In this document: in pieces, positions 24,312-33,137 of the stretch
Numbering within the stretch: the stretch's first letter is position 1
Layout of the letters: the number at the start of each line of letters is the position of its first letter
Position numbers and translations under genes: made by a program
Assembly: GCA_038252255.1 (NCBI GenBank)
Contig: JBBSAM010000008.1
Coordinates: forward strand, 81,189 to 145,188
DNA from: Chersky-806 sp038252255
GTDB lineage: Bacteria; Actinomycetota; Acidimicrobiia; IMCC26256; JAENVU01
Length of the DNA stretch: 64,000 bases
Reading direction: 5' to 3'
Notes under the pieces: model-generated
The model's input: the letters and a program-made list of their open reading frames with translations, nothing else
Told to the model about the DNA's origin: nothing
Database searches by the model: none

Positions 24312-26993
24312 CTAGGAGCGGTAGTGGCCGCCCATGCCGTCGCCATAGCCGTGGTGAGACCCTTGATGGTCCGAGTGGCCGGAATCGTTCCCATGGTCGT
24401 GGTCATCCGATCCCGACCGGTGCGGTCCGTCACAGCAGTGCGAACGACCGTCCGTCGGCGCGGCGAGCTCGAGCACCTGCTGGAACGTCGGACGGTTGAC
24501 GGCGCGCATCGTGTCGGGAATGAGACCCGGCGTGAAGCCGACACGACGAGAAGCGCTGCGCCATGCGGTGGGATCGGATCCCTGGGTCGCGGCGAGGCTG
24601 GATGCAACCTGGTCCACGACTGCCCACAGTGACGCTCGGCACGCGTCGAGCGAGCCGTTCCCGCAGTAGCGCAGGTTGAACTTGCCCTTCACGGGCTGAT
24701 CGAGCAGCGTGCGCAGGTCCTTGTCGACATAGGACTCACCCGAGAGGCTGCCGAGGCCGCGGATGCTGTCGAGCGCGCCGATCAGGTCTCCGTACACCGG
24801 CCGCATCACGGCCTGCGCAATCGGGTTCCAGAGCGCGTCCATGACCGTCGGCCCGGCGTCGTCCCATTGCCCGCTGTTGTCTGCGTCGAGCACCGGCGCA
24901 TCGCGGCGCACCCAGTCGTCGAGCAGAGCTACGACTCGCGCGTCGAGCTCGTTCGGCGCCGCGCCGCCATGCAGCACCTTGCTCACGACCGGCCAGACCG
25001 GCGAGCGGACGTCTTCGGTCGCGGCGCGGTTCATCACGCTGACGTCGTCGGCCAGCTTCACGCGGCTCGGGAACTGGTCGAACAGCTCGACACGGTGGAC
25101 CGAGCCGTACGGATCGTCGTCGCCGTGCATGAAGCCCGGCGCGGACTGGTTGTTCCAGTTCAACAGGATCCCGTTCGGGCCGGCCTCGCTGTGCGGGTGC
25201 TCCCGGGCACTGAGGAACCCGCGCCATTCGTAGTCACCGGTGCCGAGTGTGGGCAGCCGGCGATCCAACCCCGGCGCCCGCACCGGGAGGAGACCGGACG
25301 AGAAGTAGGCCGTGTTGGTGCGGGAGACGTAGCCCCAGTTGAACGTGAAGCCGAACTCGTTGGCCGCGTCGAAGAAGCGCTCGGGCGTCGACGCCCTGCC
25401 TTCGGTCATGTCCTTCAGCGCGGCGAGGTTCAGGCCGTCGCGGCCGAAGGTGGAACGTTGGCGGGTGAGCGCTACGGGCCGGCCGTCGGACGTTGCCGTC
25501 CCGATCAACGGCCCGTGCACCGACCGCGGGTAGACGACCGGCGAGCCGTTGAGCGTGCCCGCATCGAAGCTCTCGAAGGGACGGCACACACCTTGGAACA
25601 TGTAGTGATCCGACTCGCGCGTCGGCGGCGTGCCATCCGGGTTGCACAGCTGCTCGACGAACACGTCACGCACGTCCTGGTTCGCGGACGTGAGGCTCCA
25701 CGCGTAGTTCCGGGTCCGGCCGATGAGGAGGTACATCGCCGCGCCGGGGACGGCCACCCCCTGCGCCTCGATGCCGGGACCACTCAGATGAATCTGCTCG
25801 ACGATCTCGGGGTAGTAGTAACCGAGCTGCGGACCCATCACGGCCAGCGCGTTGCCCGTCGCCGACCGGGTCGGGTCGACGATGAGGAAGTTCGACGCCT
25901 GCTTCGACGGTACGGGCCCCGCAGCCGGATACGTCGGTTGATCGCTCGGCGCGGTCCCGGACGGTGCCACGGGTGCCCCCGAAAGCGTGGTAGCCGCCGC
26001 TCGGACCGTGGCGGGTGCTGCCGGGGCCGCGGGCGCGCTGCTCTGCCGGGGGTCGAACGAGACGATCGAGCCTTCGTCGATCGTCGCGGAGCCGGTCACG
26101 GGCCCGCCGGTGAAGATCCCGTAGTCGAACGGGCGCTTGATCGTGGTCGGGGCCTCGGGGTCGCCGAACAACATCGCGTCGTCCCAGGCCTTGCGGCCGG
26201 TGTCGGCGCCCAGATGGTTCTGCAGCTTCGACAGGAACTCGGCGTTGGACGCCTCGGCTCCCCCGCCCGCGCCGAAGATCGAGCCGATGAAGGCCGTCAC
26301 CGCGATGATGTCGTTGACGGTGACCGGTGGCTGAACGACCCCGTGTGACCCGAAGTACGCATTGATGCCGTCCGCTTCGGCCTGCAGGTCGGCGATGATC
26401 TGCCGTCCCTTGTCGCCGTAGGTCTGGACGATGAGGTTCGCCTGGTCGGTGAGGAGCTGCTCCGAGTCGGCACTCGGCACGAACGACTGCCCGCTCGTGA
26501 CGAGACCGAACGCGTTGATGCCCGGGACATCGGCCACCGCCGCCCGCGCCGGGCCGCGCCCGAGCTGGAGAAGCAGACCGCGGTCTCGCGCCGTCACCCA
26601 GCCGGCACCGAAGGCAAGGTCGGCACGGGTCTTGCCGTACACGTGGGGAACGCCGTACGAGTCATAGGTGATCGTGGTACCGGGCCGCCCGGTGGGCTCG
26701 TCGCGCGTGGCCCCGACCGGCTTGAAGTCCTCGGGGAGGAAGTGGCTCTCGATGTCCGCGTCCGTGACGTTGCCGCGCAGCGGGGTCAGGCCGTCGTAGA
26801 GCGGGAGCTGGTCGAGTGACTCGGCGGTCGTGGGGAGGCCGCCGTAGTTGCCCGGCGGCAGGATGTAGCGGGCCCGGTCTGGTGTGATGGGTGGAGACCC
26901 GTCGTGGGCGCCGGCCGGCGCGGCGACGAGGCTCGCGAAGATGAGGCCGGTCGTCACGGCGAGTGCGCCGACGCGGCGAAGGCTGACGTCCAT
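24312..26993 (-). CDS. Secreted penicillin-acylase-family Ntn hydrolase with His/Asp-rich tail
   Basis: The 893-residue precursor has a signal peptide (LAVTTGLIFASLVAAPAGAH, about 9-28), an alpha-type domain (YDSYGVPHVYGKT near 98, GAGWVTARDRGLLLQLGRGPARAA near 116-138), a linker rich in Ala/Pro/Thr and a beta-type domain beginning near QASNFLIVDPTRS. The Ser of QASNF would be the N-terminal nucleophile after self-cleavage. Family members cleave amide bonds of beta-lactams, homoserine lactones or N-acyl lipids. The last 40 residues form an unusual HD/SH/G-rich tail (GSDDHDHGNDSGHSDHQGSHHGYG), probably metal-binding. It lies 113 nt after the propeller gene on the same strand and may share its promoter. 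Confidence 0.85.
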   Translation of the reverse strand: MDVSLRRVGALAVTTGLIFASLVAAPAGAHDGSPPITPDRARYILPPGNYGGLPTTAESLDQLPLYDGLTPLRGNVTDADIESHFLPEDFKPVGATRDEPTGRPGTTITYDSYGVPHVYGKTRADLAFGAGWVTARDRGLLLQLGRGPARAAVADVPGINAFGLVTSGQSFVPSADSEQLLTDQANLIVQTYGDKGRQIIADLQAEADGINAYFGSHGVVQPPVTVNDIIAVTAFIGSIFGAGGGAEASNAEFLSKLQNHLGADTGRKAWDDAMLFGDPEAPTTIKRPFDYGIFTGGPVTGSATIDEGSIVSFDPRQSSAPAAPAAPATVRAAATTLSGAPVAPSGTAPSDQPTYPAAGPVPSKQASNFLIVDPTRSATGNALAVMGPQLGYYYPEIVEQIHLSGPGIEAQGVAVPGAAMYLLIGRTRNYAWSLTSANQDVRDVFVEQLCNPDGTPPTRESDHYMFQGVCRPFESFDAGTLNGSPVVYPRSVHGPLIGTATSDGRPVALTRQRSTFGRDGLNLAALKDMTEGRASTPERFFDAANEFGFTFNWGYVSRTNTAYFSSGLLPVRAPGLDRRLPTLGTGDYEWRGFLSAREHPHSEAGPNGILLNWNNQSAPGFMHGDDDPYGSVHRVELFDQFPSRVKLADDVSVMNRAATEDVRSPVWPVVSKVLHGGAAPNELDARVVALLDDWVRRDAPVLDADNSGQWDDAGPTVMDALWNPIAQAVMRPVYGDLIGALDSIRGLGSLSGESYVDKDLRTLLDQPVKGKFNLRYCGNGSLDACRASLWAVVDQVASSLAATQGSDPTAWRSASRRVGFTPGLIPDTMRAVNRPTFQQVLELAAPTDGRSHCCDGPHRSGSDDHDHGNDSGHSDHQGSHHGYGDGMGGHYRS

Positions 26994-27106
26994 GTTTGCC
27001 CCCCGAGAAGCTGCTTCATAGCGGACGGTACCCCACGTGCGCCGATCCCACGCTCGAGACCGACCGACCACGCGGATGGCCCGGCCCACCCCGCCGGGCG
27101 ATCGCC

Positions 27107-28270
27107 TCAGCGGTAGTTGCCGGTGTGGCCCAAGCTGAACCGGCCGGGTTGGGGGAAGATGGCCAGTCCGTGGGGACCGTTGCCCACGGGAATGGTGGCG
27201 GTGAGCCGGCCCGATCTGGTGTCGACCACGTAGACCGAGCTGTTGTAGCGCCCGGTCACCCAGAATTGCGTGCCGTCGGCCGAGACCCCTCCCATGTCCG
27301 GGGTCCCGCCGATCAGCCAGGTGGCGACCACCCGGCGGGTCGCGAAGTCGATCACGGAGATCGAGCCTGCGAGCCGGTTGGTCACGTAGAGCTGGGTGCC
27401 GTCGCGGCTGACGTACAACCCGTGAGCGCCTCGCGCCGTCGGGATGAACCCGACCTCGCGCATCGTCACCGGGTCCACGATCGAGACCCCGCTCCGACCC
27501 TGGTTCGCGACGTACATCACCGTGCCGTCGGGTGACGACTTCACGTCGATGGGCATTCCGCCGACGTTGAGCTCACCGGTAACCGTCATCGTGTCGAGGT
27601 CGATGCGCACGAGCCAACCGGAGAACTCGCAGCTCGCGAGCATCACCTTCCCGTTCGGACTGAAGTCCGCGTGGTTCACGCCTGCGTGCGCGATCGGGAC
27701 CGCCTTGATGAGCGCGAACGTCTTCGGATCGCGAAAGTCGACTTGGGAGTTGCGCTCCGCCATGACGATCGCGCGCGAGCCGTCGGGCGCGAAGTACAAG
27801 TTGTAGGGGTCGGGGACGGGAATGGGCACACCCGGCTTGCCGGTCATCGGGTCGATCGGCGTGAGGGAGTTCCCCCGGTTGTTGTTCACGTAGAGGGTCT
27901 TGAGGTCATACGCGGGGACGACGTGCTGGGGGGTGGCGCCGACCTGGTAGTGGCCGATGACCCGCATCGTCGCGGGGTCGATCACGTCCAGGGTGTTCGA
28001 GAGGGTGTTCGGCACGTAGACCCGCGTCGGCACTCCCGCCACGGCCGGGCTCAGCATTCCGACCCCCGTGTACGCGTACACGTTCACCCCCGGGCCCGCG
28101 CCGGTCACCGGGTCCCGCGCCGGCAGCGTGCTCGTCGTGGTCGGCGACGGCGCCGCCGCCCGCGCCGTGGACGTCACGGTACCGGCGGAATTCGATCCAC
28201 CTCCGCCACAGGCCGTGCTCGCCAGCACGAGCGCGATCGCGCCGGCCCGCCACAGTCCCGCGTGCCTCAT
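27107..28270 (-). CDS. YncE/YVTN-type beta-propeller lipoprotein
   Basis: The 387-residue protein has a lipobox (LVLASTACGGGG, Cys about 20) and a Thr/Pro-rich linker to about 55. Six or seven repeats then follow with the YVTN-like core: RVYVPNTLSNTLDVIDPATM, LYVNNNRGNSLTPIDP, MYVANQGRSGVSIVDP, LYVTNRLAGSISVIDF and VYVVDTRSGRL. It ends GRFSLGHTGNYR, a C-terminus I have seen in this family. Such propellers bind partners or ligands outside the membrane. The ATG overlaps the kelch gene's stop (ATGA), so they are co-expressed from the boxed promoter at 29295-29328. Confidence 0.85.
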   Translation of the reverse strand: MRHAGLWRAGAIALVLASTACGGGGSNSAGTVTSTARAAAPSPTTTSTLPARDPVTGAGPGVNVYAYTGVGMLSPAVAGVPTRVYVPNTLSNTLDVIDPATMRVIGHYQVGATPQHVVPAYDLKTLYVNNNRGNSLTPIDPMTGKPGVPIPVPDPYNLYFAPDGSRAIVMAERNSQVDFRDPKTFALIKAVPIAHAGVNHADFSPNGKVMLASCEFSGWLVRIDLDTMTVTGELNVGGMPIDVKSSPDGTVMYVANQGRSGVSIVDPVTMREVGFIPTARGAHGLYVSRDGTQLYVTNRLAGSISVIDFATRRVVATWLIGGTPDMGGVSADGTQFWVTGRYNSSVYVVDTRSGRLTATIPVGNGPHGLAIFPQPGRFSLGHTGNYR

Positions 28271-29286
28271 CGGACCTCCAGGACCGAGACCGTCGACAAG
28301 ATGGCCGGGCTCTCACCGCCCACCAGGTAAGCGCGATCTCCGAGTACGGCCACGGCGGCGTCCACGACCGGGGTCGACAGGGTGGCGACCGGGGTCAGGG
28401 TCGCGCCGGGCGCGGCGCCCGAGCCGACATCGAGTCGCCAGACCTGCGCGGATGGCCGGCCGCCCCACTCGCCGCCGAAGACATAGACGCGACCGCTCAC
28501 GGTCGCGGCGACGGCATCGGACAGGGTCTCGGGCAGGTCTCCGATCGTACGGGTCGTGCCGGTCGTCGTGTCGAGCAGCTGGACCGTGCGCACGGCGCCG
28601 TCCGCCGTAGATCCGCCGATCACGTAGACCGCGGTGCCGAGCGCCGCGACCGCCGGGTACCGCACGGGCACCGGCAGGTCACCGAGCAGGGTGAAGGTCA
28701 TGCCGTCGGTCGTCGCGAGCGCGGTAGCGCGAATGCTCGACCCGTCGTAGCCACCGACCAGAAACGTGCGGGCTCCCAAGGTCGCGGCCGCGAGATCCGA
28801 GCGGGGAATCGGCAGCCGGCCCACGACGTGCGAACCTCCGTCCGGACCGAAGGCCTGCACCGCCGCGGTCTCGGTGCTGTTGCCGCCGCCGAAGACCATC
28901 GGCGCGCCGTTGACCAGCGCCCCGGCCGCGTCGTGCACCGCGGCACCGAGCGCACCCACCTTCGCCACAGTCCCGGTGGCCGGGTCCAGAGCCAGCACCT
29001 CGGAGGTCGTCTGCCGGTTGCCGTCGAGCCCGCCGAGCAGGAGCAACCGGCTGCCGTCGGCGACGAGCACTGCGCGGGCCGAAGCCCGAGGCAGCGTCCA
29101 CGGGGCCAGCGACACCTTCACGACCGGAACGTGCGGAGCTACGGACGTGGAGGTGGTCGAAGATCGACGGGCCGTGGATCGCGTCGGGGTGACGCCCGGC
29201 GTGCTCCCACCGCTACTGCACGCGGCGAGCCCCAGGGCCAGGCCGGCCCCGGCTGCGAGCAGGCGGAGCGTTCCGAAGGCAGGCAC
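28267..29286 (-). CDS. Kelch-repeat beta-propeller lipoprotein
   Basis: The 339-residue protein has a signal peptide with lipobox (LALGLAACSSGG, Cys about 23) and then kelch repeats marked by double Gly: LLLLGGLDGNRQ, PMVFGGGNSTET, TFLVGGYDGSSI, VYVIGGSTADGA, VYVFGGEWGGRP and AYLVGGESPAIL, roughly one per 48 residues. It is a surface adhesin-type or sensor propeller. GTG 29286 is chosen because a signal peptide follows and TACGGT lies 8 nt before it: the message is probably leaderless. Six repeats agree with a closed propeller. Partner of the YVTN lipoprotein downstream. Confidence 0.85.
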   Translation of the reverse strand: MPAFGTLRLLAAGAGLALGLAACSSGGSTPGVTPTRSTARRSSTTSTSVAPHVPVVKVSLAPWTLPRASARAVLVADGSRLLLLGGLDGNRQTTSEVLALDPATGTVAKVGALGAAVHDAAGALVNGAPMVFGGGNSTETAAVQAFGPDGGSHVVGRLPIPRSDLAAATLGARTFLVGGYDGSSIRATALATTDGMTFTLLGDLPVPVRYPAVAALGTAVYVIGGSTADGAVRTVQLLDTTTGTTRTIGDLPETLSDAVAATVSGRVYVFGGEWGGRPSAQVWRLDVGSGAAPGATLTPVATLSTPVVDAAVAVLGDRAYLVGGESPAILSTVSVLEVR

Positions 29287-29294
29287 CTCGGCGG

Positions 29295-29328
29295 ACCGTA
29301 AGTGGGGCCACCTGAACGATCGCTGAAG
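29295..29328 (-). promoter_or_regulatory. Tandem-box promoter of the kelch-propeller operon
   Basis: On the minus strand: CTTCAGC-GATC-GTTCAGG (29328-29311), 10 nt, then TACGGT (29300-29295), then GTG after 8 nt. It probably drives the kelch, YVTN and perhaps acylase genes. It lies 26 nt downstream of the VOC gene's stop. Confidence 0.75.
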
Positions 29329-29354
29329 GGTCGCCACGGCTGGGCGGCTCGATC

Positions 29355-29717
29355 TCAAAGCTCGGAGGCAGGCAGCATGCACAGCTCATTGCCCTCCGGA
29401 TCGGCGAGCACGACCCACGGCACATCCCCGTGGCCGACATCGATGGGCGTCGCCCCCGCCGCGATCAACCGCTCCACGGTCCGCTCCCGATCACCTGCGT
29501 CAACAGTGCCGATGTCGAGGTGGATGCGGTTCTTCCCCCACTTCGGCTCGGGAACGGCCAGGAACACGAGGGCAGGGGAACGCCGGTTGCGGGCGGGCGC
29601 GATCTCCGCTTCGTCGGATGCCGACGAGACGACGGACCACTCCAGTGCGGCGGCCCACCAGCGTGCCGCCGCACCTGGATAGGGCGAGTCGATCCCGACT
29701 GAGACGAACTGCTCCAC
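29355..29717 (-). CDS. VOC-family (glyoxalase-like) protein
   Basis: The 120-residue protein has the beta-alpha-beta-beta-beta paired pattern: FVSVGIDSPYPGAAARWWAAALEW (about 4-27), NRIHLDIGTVDAGD (about 62-75) and PWVVLADPEGNELCMLPAS (about 100-118). The ADPEGNEF/L motif is typical of vicinal oxygen chelate proteins with glyoxalase/bleomycin-resistance fold. It is likely a small-molecule binder or isomerase; metal ligands are only partly visible. It is a lone gene just upstream of the kelch promoter. Confidence 0.75.
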   Translation of the reverse strand: MEQFVSVGIDSPYPGAAARWWAAALEWSVVSSASDEAEIAPARNRRSPALVFLAVPEPKWGKNRIHLDIGTVDAGDRERTVERLIAAGATPIDVGHGDVPWVVLADPEGNELCMLPASEL

Positions 29718-29763
29718 AGAGCGAAAGGTACGCGACGCGACGCCTTGGGTCCCCTCGCCCCGG

Positions 29764-32196
29764 TCATTCCATGACGCGCAGTGTCGAGGGGACGTCCATC
29801 CGCCGGAGCTTCCGGACCGTGAACAGGGGGGCGACGGTGACCGCGACGACGCCCAGGGTCGTCGCGATGATCCACGTGCCCGTCGAGACGGCGGTGACGA
29901 TGCCGAGGTCGGGGTAGGTCTGTGGGAGCAGGCCGGTGACCAGCCAGTCCAGGAGCAGCCATCCGACGCCGAGCCCCAGCGCCGTGGCGAACAGCCCGAT
30001 CACGAGACTCTCGACCGTCGCTATCCGCAGCACCGTCCGGACGCGCAGCCCGAACGCGAACATCGTGGCTTCTTCCCGGGCTCGCTCGTCGGCGTTGATG
30101 CTGGCCGAGTTGAAGGCGATCAACAGCGCCAGCAGGAGCACGGCGGCTTCGACGACACGGAGGATCCCGAGCGCGCTCCGGAGCTGCTGGCGCACCGTGT
30201 CGGTGTAGGCCGTGATGGGCTGGACCGACGCAACGCCGGGCGTCCCGAACAAGCCACGCTTGACCGCGTCGCTGCTCGTGCGCCGCGCCGGGTCGACGAC
30301 CACGGTGTTCGTGATGCCTGCGAGGTTCATGAGGCTCGCGTCCCGGAAGTCCATGAACGCGGCGGCGCGGAGGGGAAGCGGGTTCACGCCCAGGACCGTC
30401 ACGCGGGAACGGACGAGCTCGTAGGACACCAGCCCGTTCCGGCGCGGGTGTCGAAGGATCACCGTGTCGCCCGGATGGACGCCGAGATCGCGCGCGGCGA
30501 TCTCGCTGAGCACGATGCCCGGACCACGCGCATCCACCCGGTGCTCGATCGTCGGGCGCCAGGTTCCACTCCGCAAGTCGACCAGGTCCACGAAGGTGTC
30601 GATGTTCGTGGCCCCGCGGTGGAGTGTGCCCGGCAGCTGCAGGATCGGCTCCCCTCTCCGGACCAGGGGCGAATGCTCGATCGCGGTGACTTGCGGCGCC
30701 GTCACCGGATAGAAGGAGTCAAGCGTCACGAGCAGGCGGCGAGGACTCGTCTTCGTGAGCTCGCGCTCTCCCCGGTCGATCGTGGCGAGGAAGGAGTCGA
30801 CCATCCCGATCACGCCGATCAGGACGACGATCGCCGCCGCGATTCCCAATGTCGTCATCAGCGTCCGGCGTGGCGCGCGCAAGACGTTCCGCAGCGGCAT
30901 CTGCGCGGTGGTCCGCCCCGGAAGTGGGAGGCGGGCCAGGAGCGGGGCGAGGCCGCCACCCTTGGCCGAGACGAAGCCGGTCCGGATCGCCTCGATCGGC
31001 GCGACCCTCACTGCCCGCCACACCGGGATGGCCGCCGCGAGAACCGGCAGCGCGAAGCCGATGGCGGCGGCCCGGGCGAACGTTCCCGCCTGGAACGGGA
31101 CACGCCAGACGGGAAGCGGGAAGAAGCCGCGCAGCACGGAGCCCATGACGACGCCCACGCCGAGTCCGATCGCGACACCGAAGACCACGCCGAGCAGTGC
31201 GATCTCCGACCCGACCAGCAACGGGCGGATCGCCAGCGACCGGCGTGGCACTCCGAGCGCCATGCCGATCCCGATCTCGCGCCGTTGCGCTTCGACGATG
31301 CGCCCCGCGAGGTTGAACGCGGCGAAGGCGGCGCCCGCCAGGATCAGGACCGCGAAGATGTCGTACAGCTGCTGGTCGCCCTTGATGTCGTCGTACATCA
31401 ACCGGTGCGCGGTGTCGCCGTTGGGCCCGTTGATGGTGGTACCAACCGTCGGGAACCGCTCGCGGAGGGCTTGGCGGAGCTCGCGGCGGACGACGGCCAC
31501 GTTCGCTCCGGGCTTCAGCGTCATCACGAGGTCGTTCGCCGCGCCGGGCTGACCGGCAACGTGCTGCGCCGTCGCCAGCGGCACGAACATCGCGGCGAAG
31601 CTCGCGTCGGCGAGCACCGTCCCGCGCTCGCCGAGGATCATGAAGTACTCCGGCGAGAGTCCCAGCCCGACGTAGTGGAGCGTGGTGCCGCCGCTCACTC
31701 GGACCACCCCTCGGCTCGGGAGGTGGTGCTGCTTCGCGAAGTGGGCGTCGAGGACCATGTGTCGGGTCCCGGCGTCTCGAGTGGCGAGGGTTCGGCCGGC
31801 CGTGGCTGACACCCGGTTCACATGGGGGCCGCCGTGCGCGACGTCGACGCCGACGAGACGGCCGGGCACGAGAATCGTCTTGCCCGCCGCGGACGCGTCG
31901 ACCTGGGTCGGCACGAGGAGCCGGGGCTCGGCCGCCTGCACCCAGCGAGCGTGTGGGATCGCGCGCGCGACGTCCTCGAGCTCCGTCGCGCTCACGTAGC
32001 TGCCGGTGCTCAGCGCCACGTGGAGGTCGTACATGTCGAGCTTCTCGTAGCTGGCGTCGTACGACACCTGCCGCCACTGGGAGGTGCTGCTGAGGCCGGC
32101 GTAGATGCCCGTGCCGATCGCGATGATGAAGGCGATCGCGCAGACCTGGACCCAACGAGCGCGGAGGTCGCGCAGCGACCATCGGAGCCAGAGCAC
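29764..32196 (-). CDS. FtsX/MacB-type ABC transporter permease
   Basis: The 810-residue protein has an N-terminal membrane segment (about 14-34), a MacB-like periplasmic domain, a three-helix FtsX core (about 275-395), another periplasmic domain with segments near 430-455, and a second FtsX core at the C-terminus (about 675-800). That is two four-TM halves fused, as in large actinobacterial lipoprotein/antibiotic exporters. It lies 5 nt after the ATPase gene, GTG start. Such mechanotransmission transporters move lipids, lipoproteins or peptides or drive periplasmic enzymes rather than pumping across the inner membrane. The substrate is unknown. Confidence 0.88.
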   Translation of the reverse strand: MLWLRWSLRDLRARWVQVCAIAFIIAIGTGIYAGLSSTSQWRQVSYDASYEKLDMYDLHVALSTGSYVSATELEDVARAIPHARWVQAAEPRLLVPTQVDASAAGKTILVPGRLVGVDVAHGGPHVNRVSATAGRTLATRDAGTRHMVLDAHFAKQHHLPSRGVVRVSGGTTLHYVGLGLSPEYFMILGERGTVLADASFAAMFVPLATAQHVAGQPGAANDLVMTLKPGANVAVVRRELRQALRERFPTVGTTINGPNGDTAHRLMYDDIKGDQQLYDIFAVLILAGAAFAAFNLAGRIVEAQRREIGIGMALGVPRRSLAIRPLLVGSEIALLGVVFGVAIGLGVGVVMGSVLRGFFPLPVWRVPFQAGTFARAAAIGFALPVLAAAIPVWRAVRVAPIEAIRTGFVSAKGGGLAPLLARLPLPGRTTAQMPLRNVLRAPRRTLMTTLGIAAAIVVLIGVIGMVDSFLATIDRGERELTKTSPRRLLVTLDSFYPVTAPQVTAIEHSPLVRRGEPILQLPGTLHRGATNIDTFVDLVDLRSGTWRPTIEHRVDARGPGIVLSEIAARDLGVHPGDTVILRHPRRNGLVSYELVRSRVTVLGVNPLPLRAAAFMDFRDASLMNLAGITNTVVVDPARRTSSDAVKRGLFGTPGVASVQPITAYTDTVRQQLRSALGILRVVEAAVLLLALLIAFNSASINADERAREEATMFAFGLRVRTVLRIATVESLVIGLFATALGLGVGWLLLDWLVTGLLPQTYPDLGIVTAVSTGTWIIATTLGVVAVTVAPLFTVRKLRRMDVPSTLRVME

Positions 32197-32201
32197 CTGA
32201 T

Positions 32202-32912
32202 CTACCAGCGCAGCTGGTCGACGGCGACGTGTCCGCCGGCCGGCGGGCCGTCGGCGACGATGTGCCCACTGCTGAGCTCGATGACCCGGTCCGCGACCCG
32301 CGCGATCTCACGGTTGTGCGTGACGATGAGCACCGTGATCCCGCGATGCGCCTGCGCGTGGAGCAGCTCGAGGATCTGGATGCCGGTGCGGAAGTCGAGC
32401 TCGCCGGTTGGTTCGTCGGCGAGCATGATCGGGTTGCCGGTTGCGAGCGCGCGGGCGATCGCCACCCGTTGCTGCTCGCCCCCGGAGAGCTGCTGGGGGA
32501 AGTGGTGGATCCGGTCGCCCAGGCCGACTTCGGCGAGAGTGGAGCGGGCCCGATCGTGATCGACATGCCGACCCGAGACGTCGACACCGAACTGGACGTT
32601 CTCGAGCGCGGTCAGGCCCGGGAACAGGTTGAACGTCTGGAAGATGAAGCTGACCGTCTCGCGCCGAAACCGGAACAGCTCAGAGGTGCCGGCCTCGGAG
32701 ATCCGCTTGCCGTCGATGATGATCGTCCCGCTGCTGGGTGAGTCCAGCGCGCCGATCAGGTTGAGCAGGGTCGTCTTCCCGCTTCCCGACGGGCCGAGCA
32801 CGACTATGAACTCCCCCGCGCCGATCGCGAGGTCCACGGATTCGAGCGCGGTGACAACTCCGCCACCCACTTCGTAGCGGCGGCTCACTGCGTCCAGCTC
32901 GATGAGACCCAT
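32202..32912 (-). CDS. MacB/LolD-type ABC ATPase
   Basis: The 236-residue protein has Walker A GPSGSGKT near 37-44, Q-loop FQTFNLFPGLTALENV near 88-103, signature LSGGEQQR near 143-150, Walker B IMLADEP near 162-168 and the switch VTHNREIARVADRVI. This length and the LSGGEQQRVAIARAL form are those of FtsE/LolD/MacB ATPases. It drives the adjacent fused FtsX permease. ATG 32912 was chosen because the domain begins right after it (MGLIELDAVSRRYEVGGG); a longer in-frame start at 32954 lies in the gap. No strong ribosome site precedes it. Confidence 0.9.
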   Translation of the reverse strand: MGLIELDAVSRRYEVGGGVVTALESVDLAIGAGEFIVVLGPSGSGKTTLLNLIGALDSPSSGTIIIDGKRISEAGTSELFRFRRETVSFIFQTFNLFPGLTALENVQFGVDVSGRHVDHDRARSTLAEVGLGDRIHHFPQQLSGGEQQRVAIARALATGNPIMLADEPTGELDFRTGIQILELLHAQAHRGITVLIVTHNREIARVADRVIELSSGHIVADGPPAGGHVAVDQLRW

Positions 32913-33137
32913 CGTCGCGAGTGCCCCTGAACTCGACCGCGTTGCTGACTGCACCCAGGATGCGTGGCCCGTCGCAATGCTCCCAGGGCCGGAAGTCCCG
33001 ACTCCGGCGGCGTCGGGCTGCTCGAGCCCGTCCCCCGGCGGGTCGTGGCGGCGGTGCCGGCGACCCGACCTGCCGGTCCGTCGGGGACCTTCGCCTCTGG
33101 AGGTGGCGCCACGGCCGCCGTACCGTCGCCAGGTGAA

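Noticed and set aside
32623..32642. TTGAACG-like sequence resembling the regulon box
   Set aside because: It is inside the ABC ATPase coding sequence, has one arm only and no -10 at the right distance.
32964..33137. GTG 32964 as the P-type ATPase start
   Set aside because: It adds 58 low-complexity residues; conserved sequence begins after about 33210. The true start remains uncertain.
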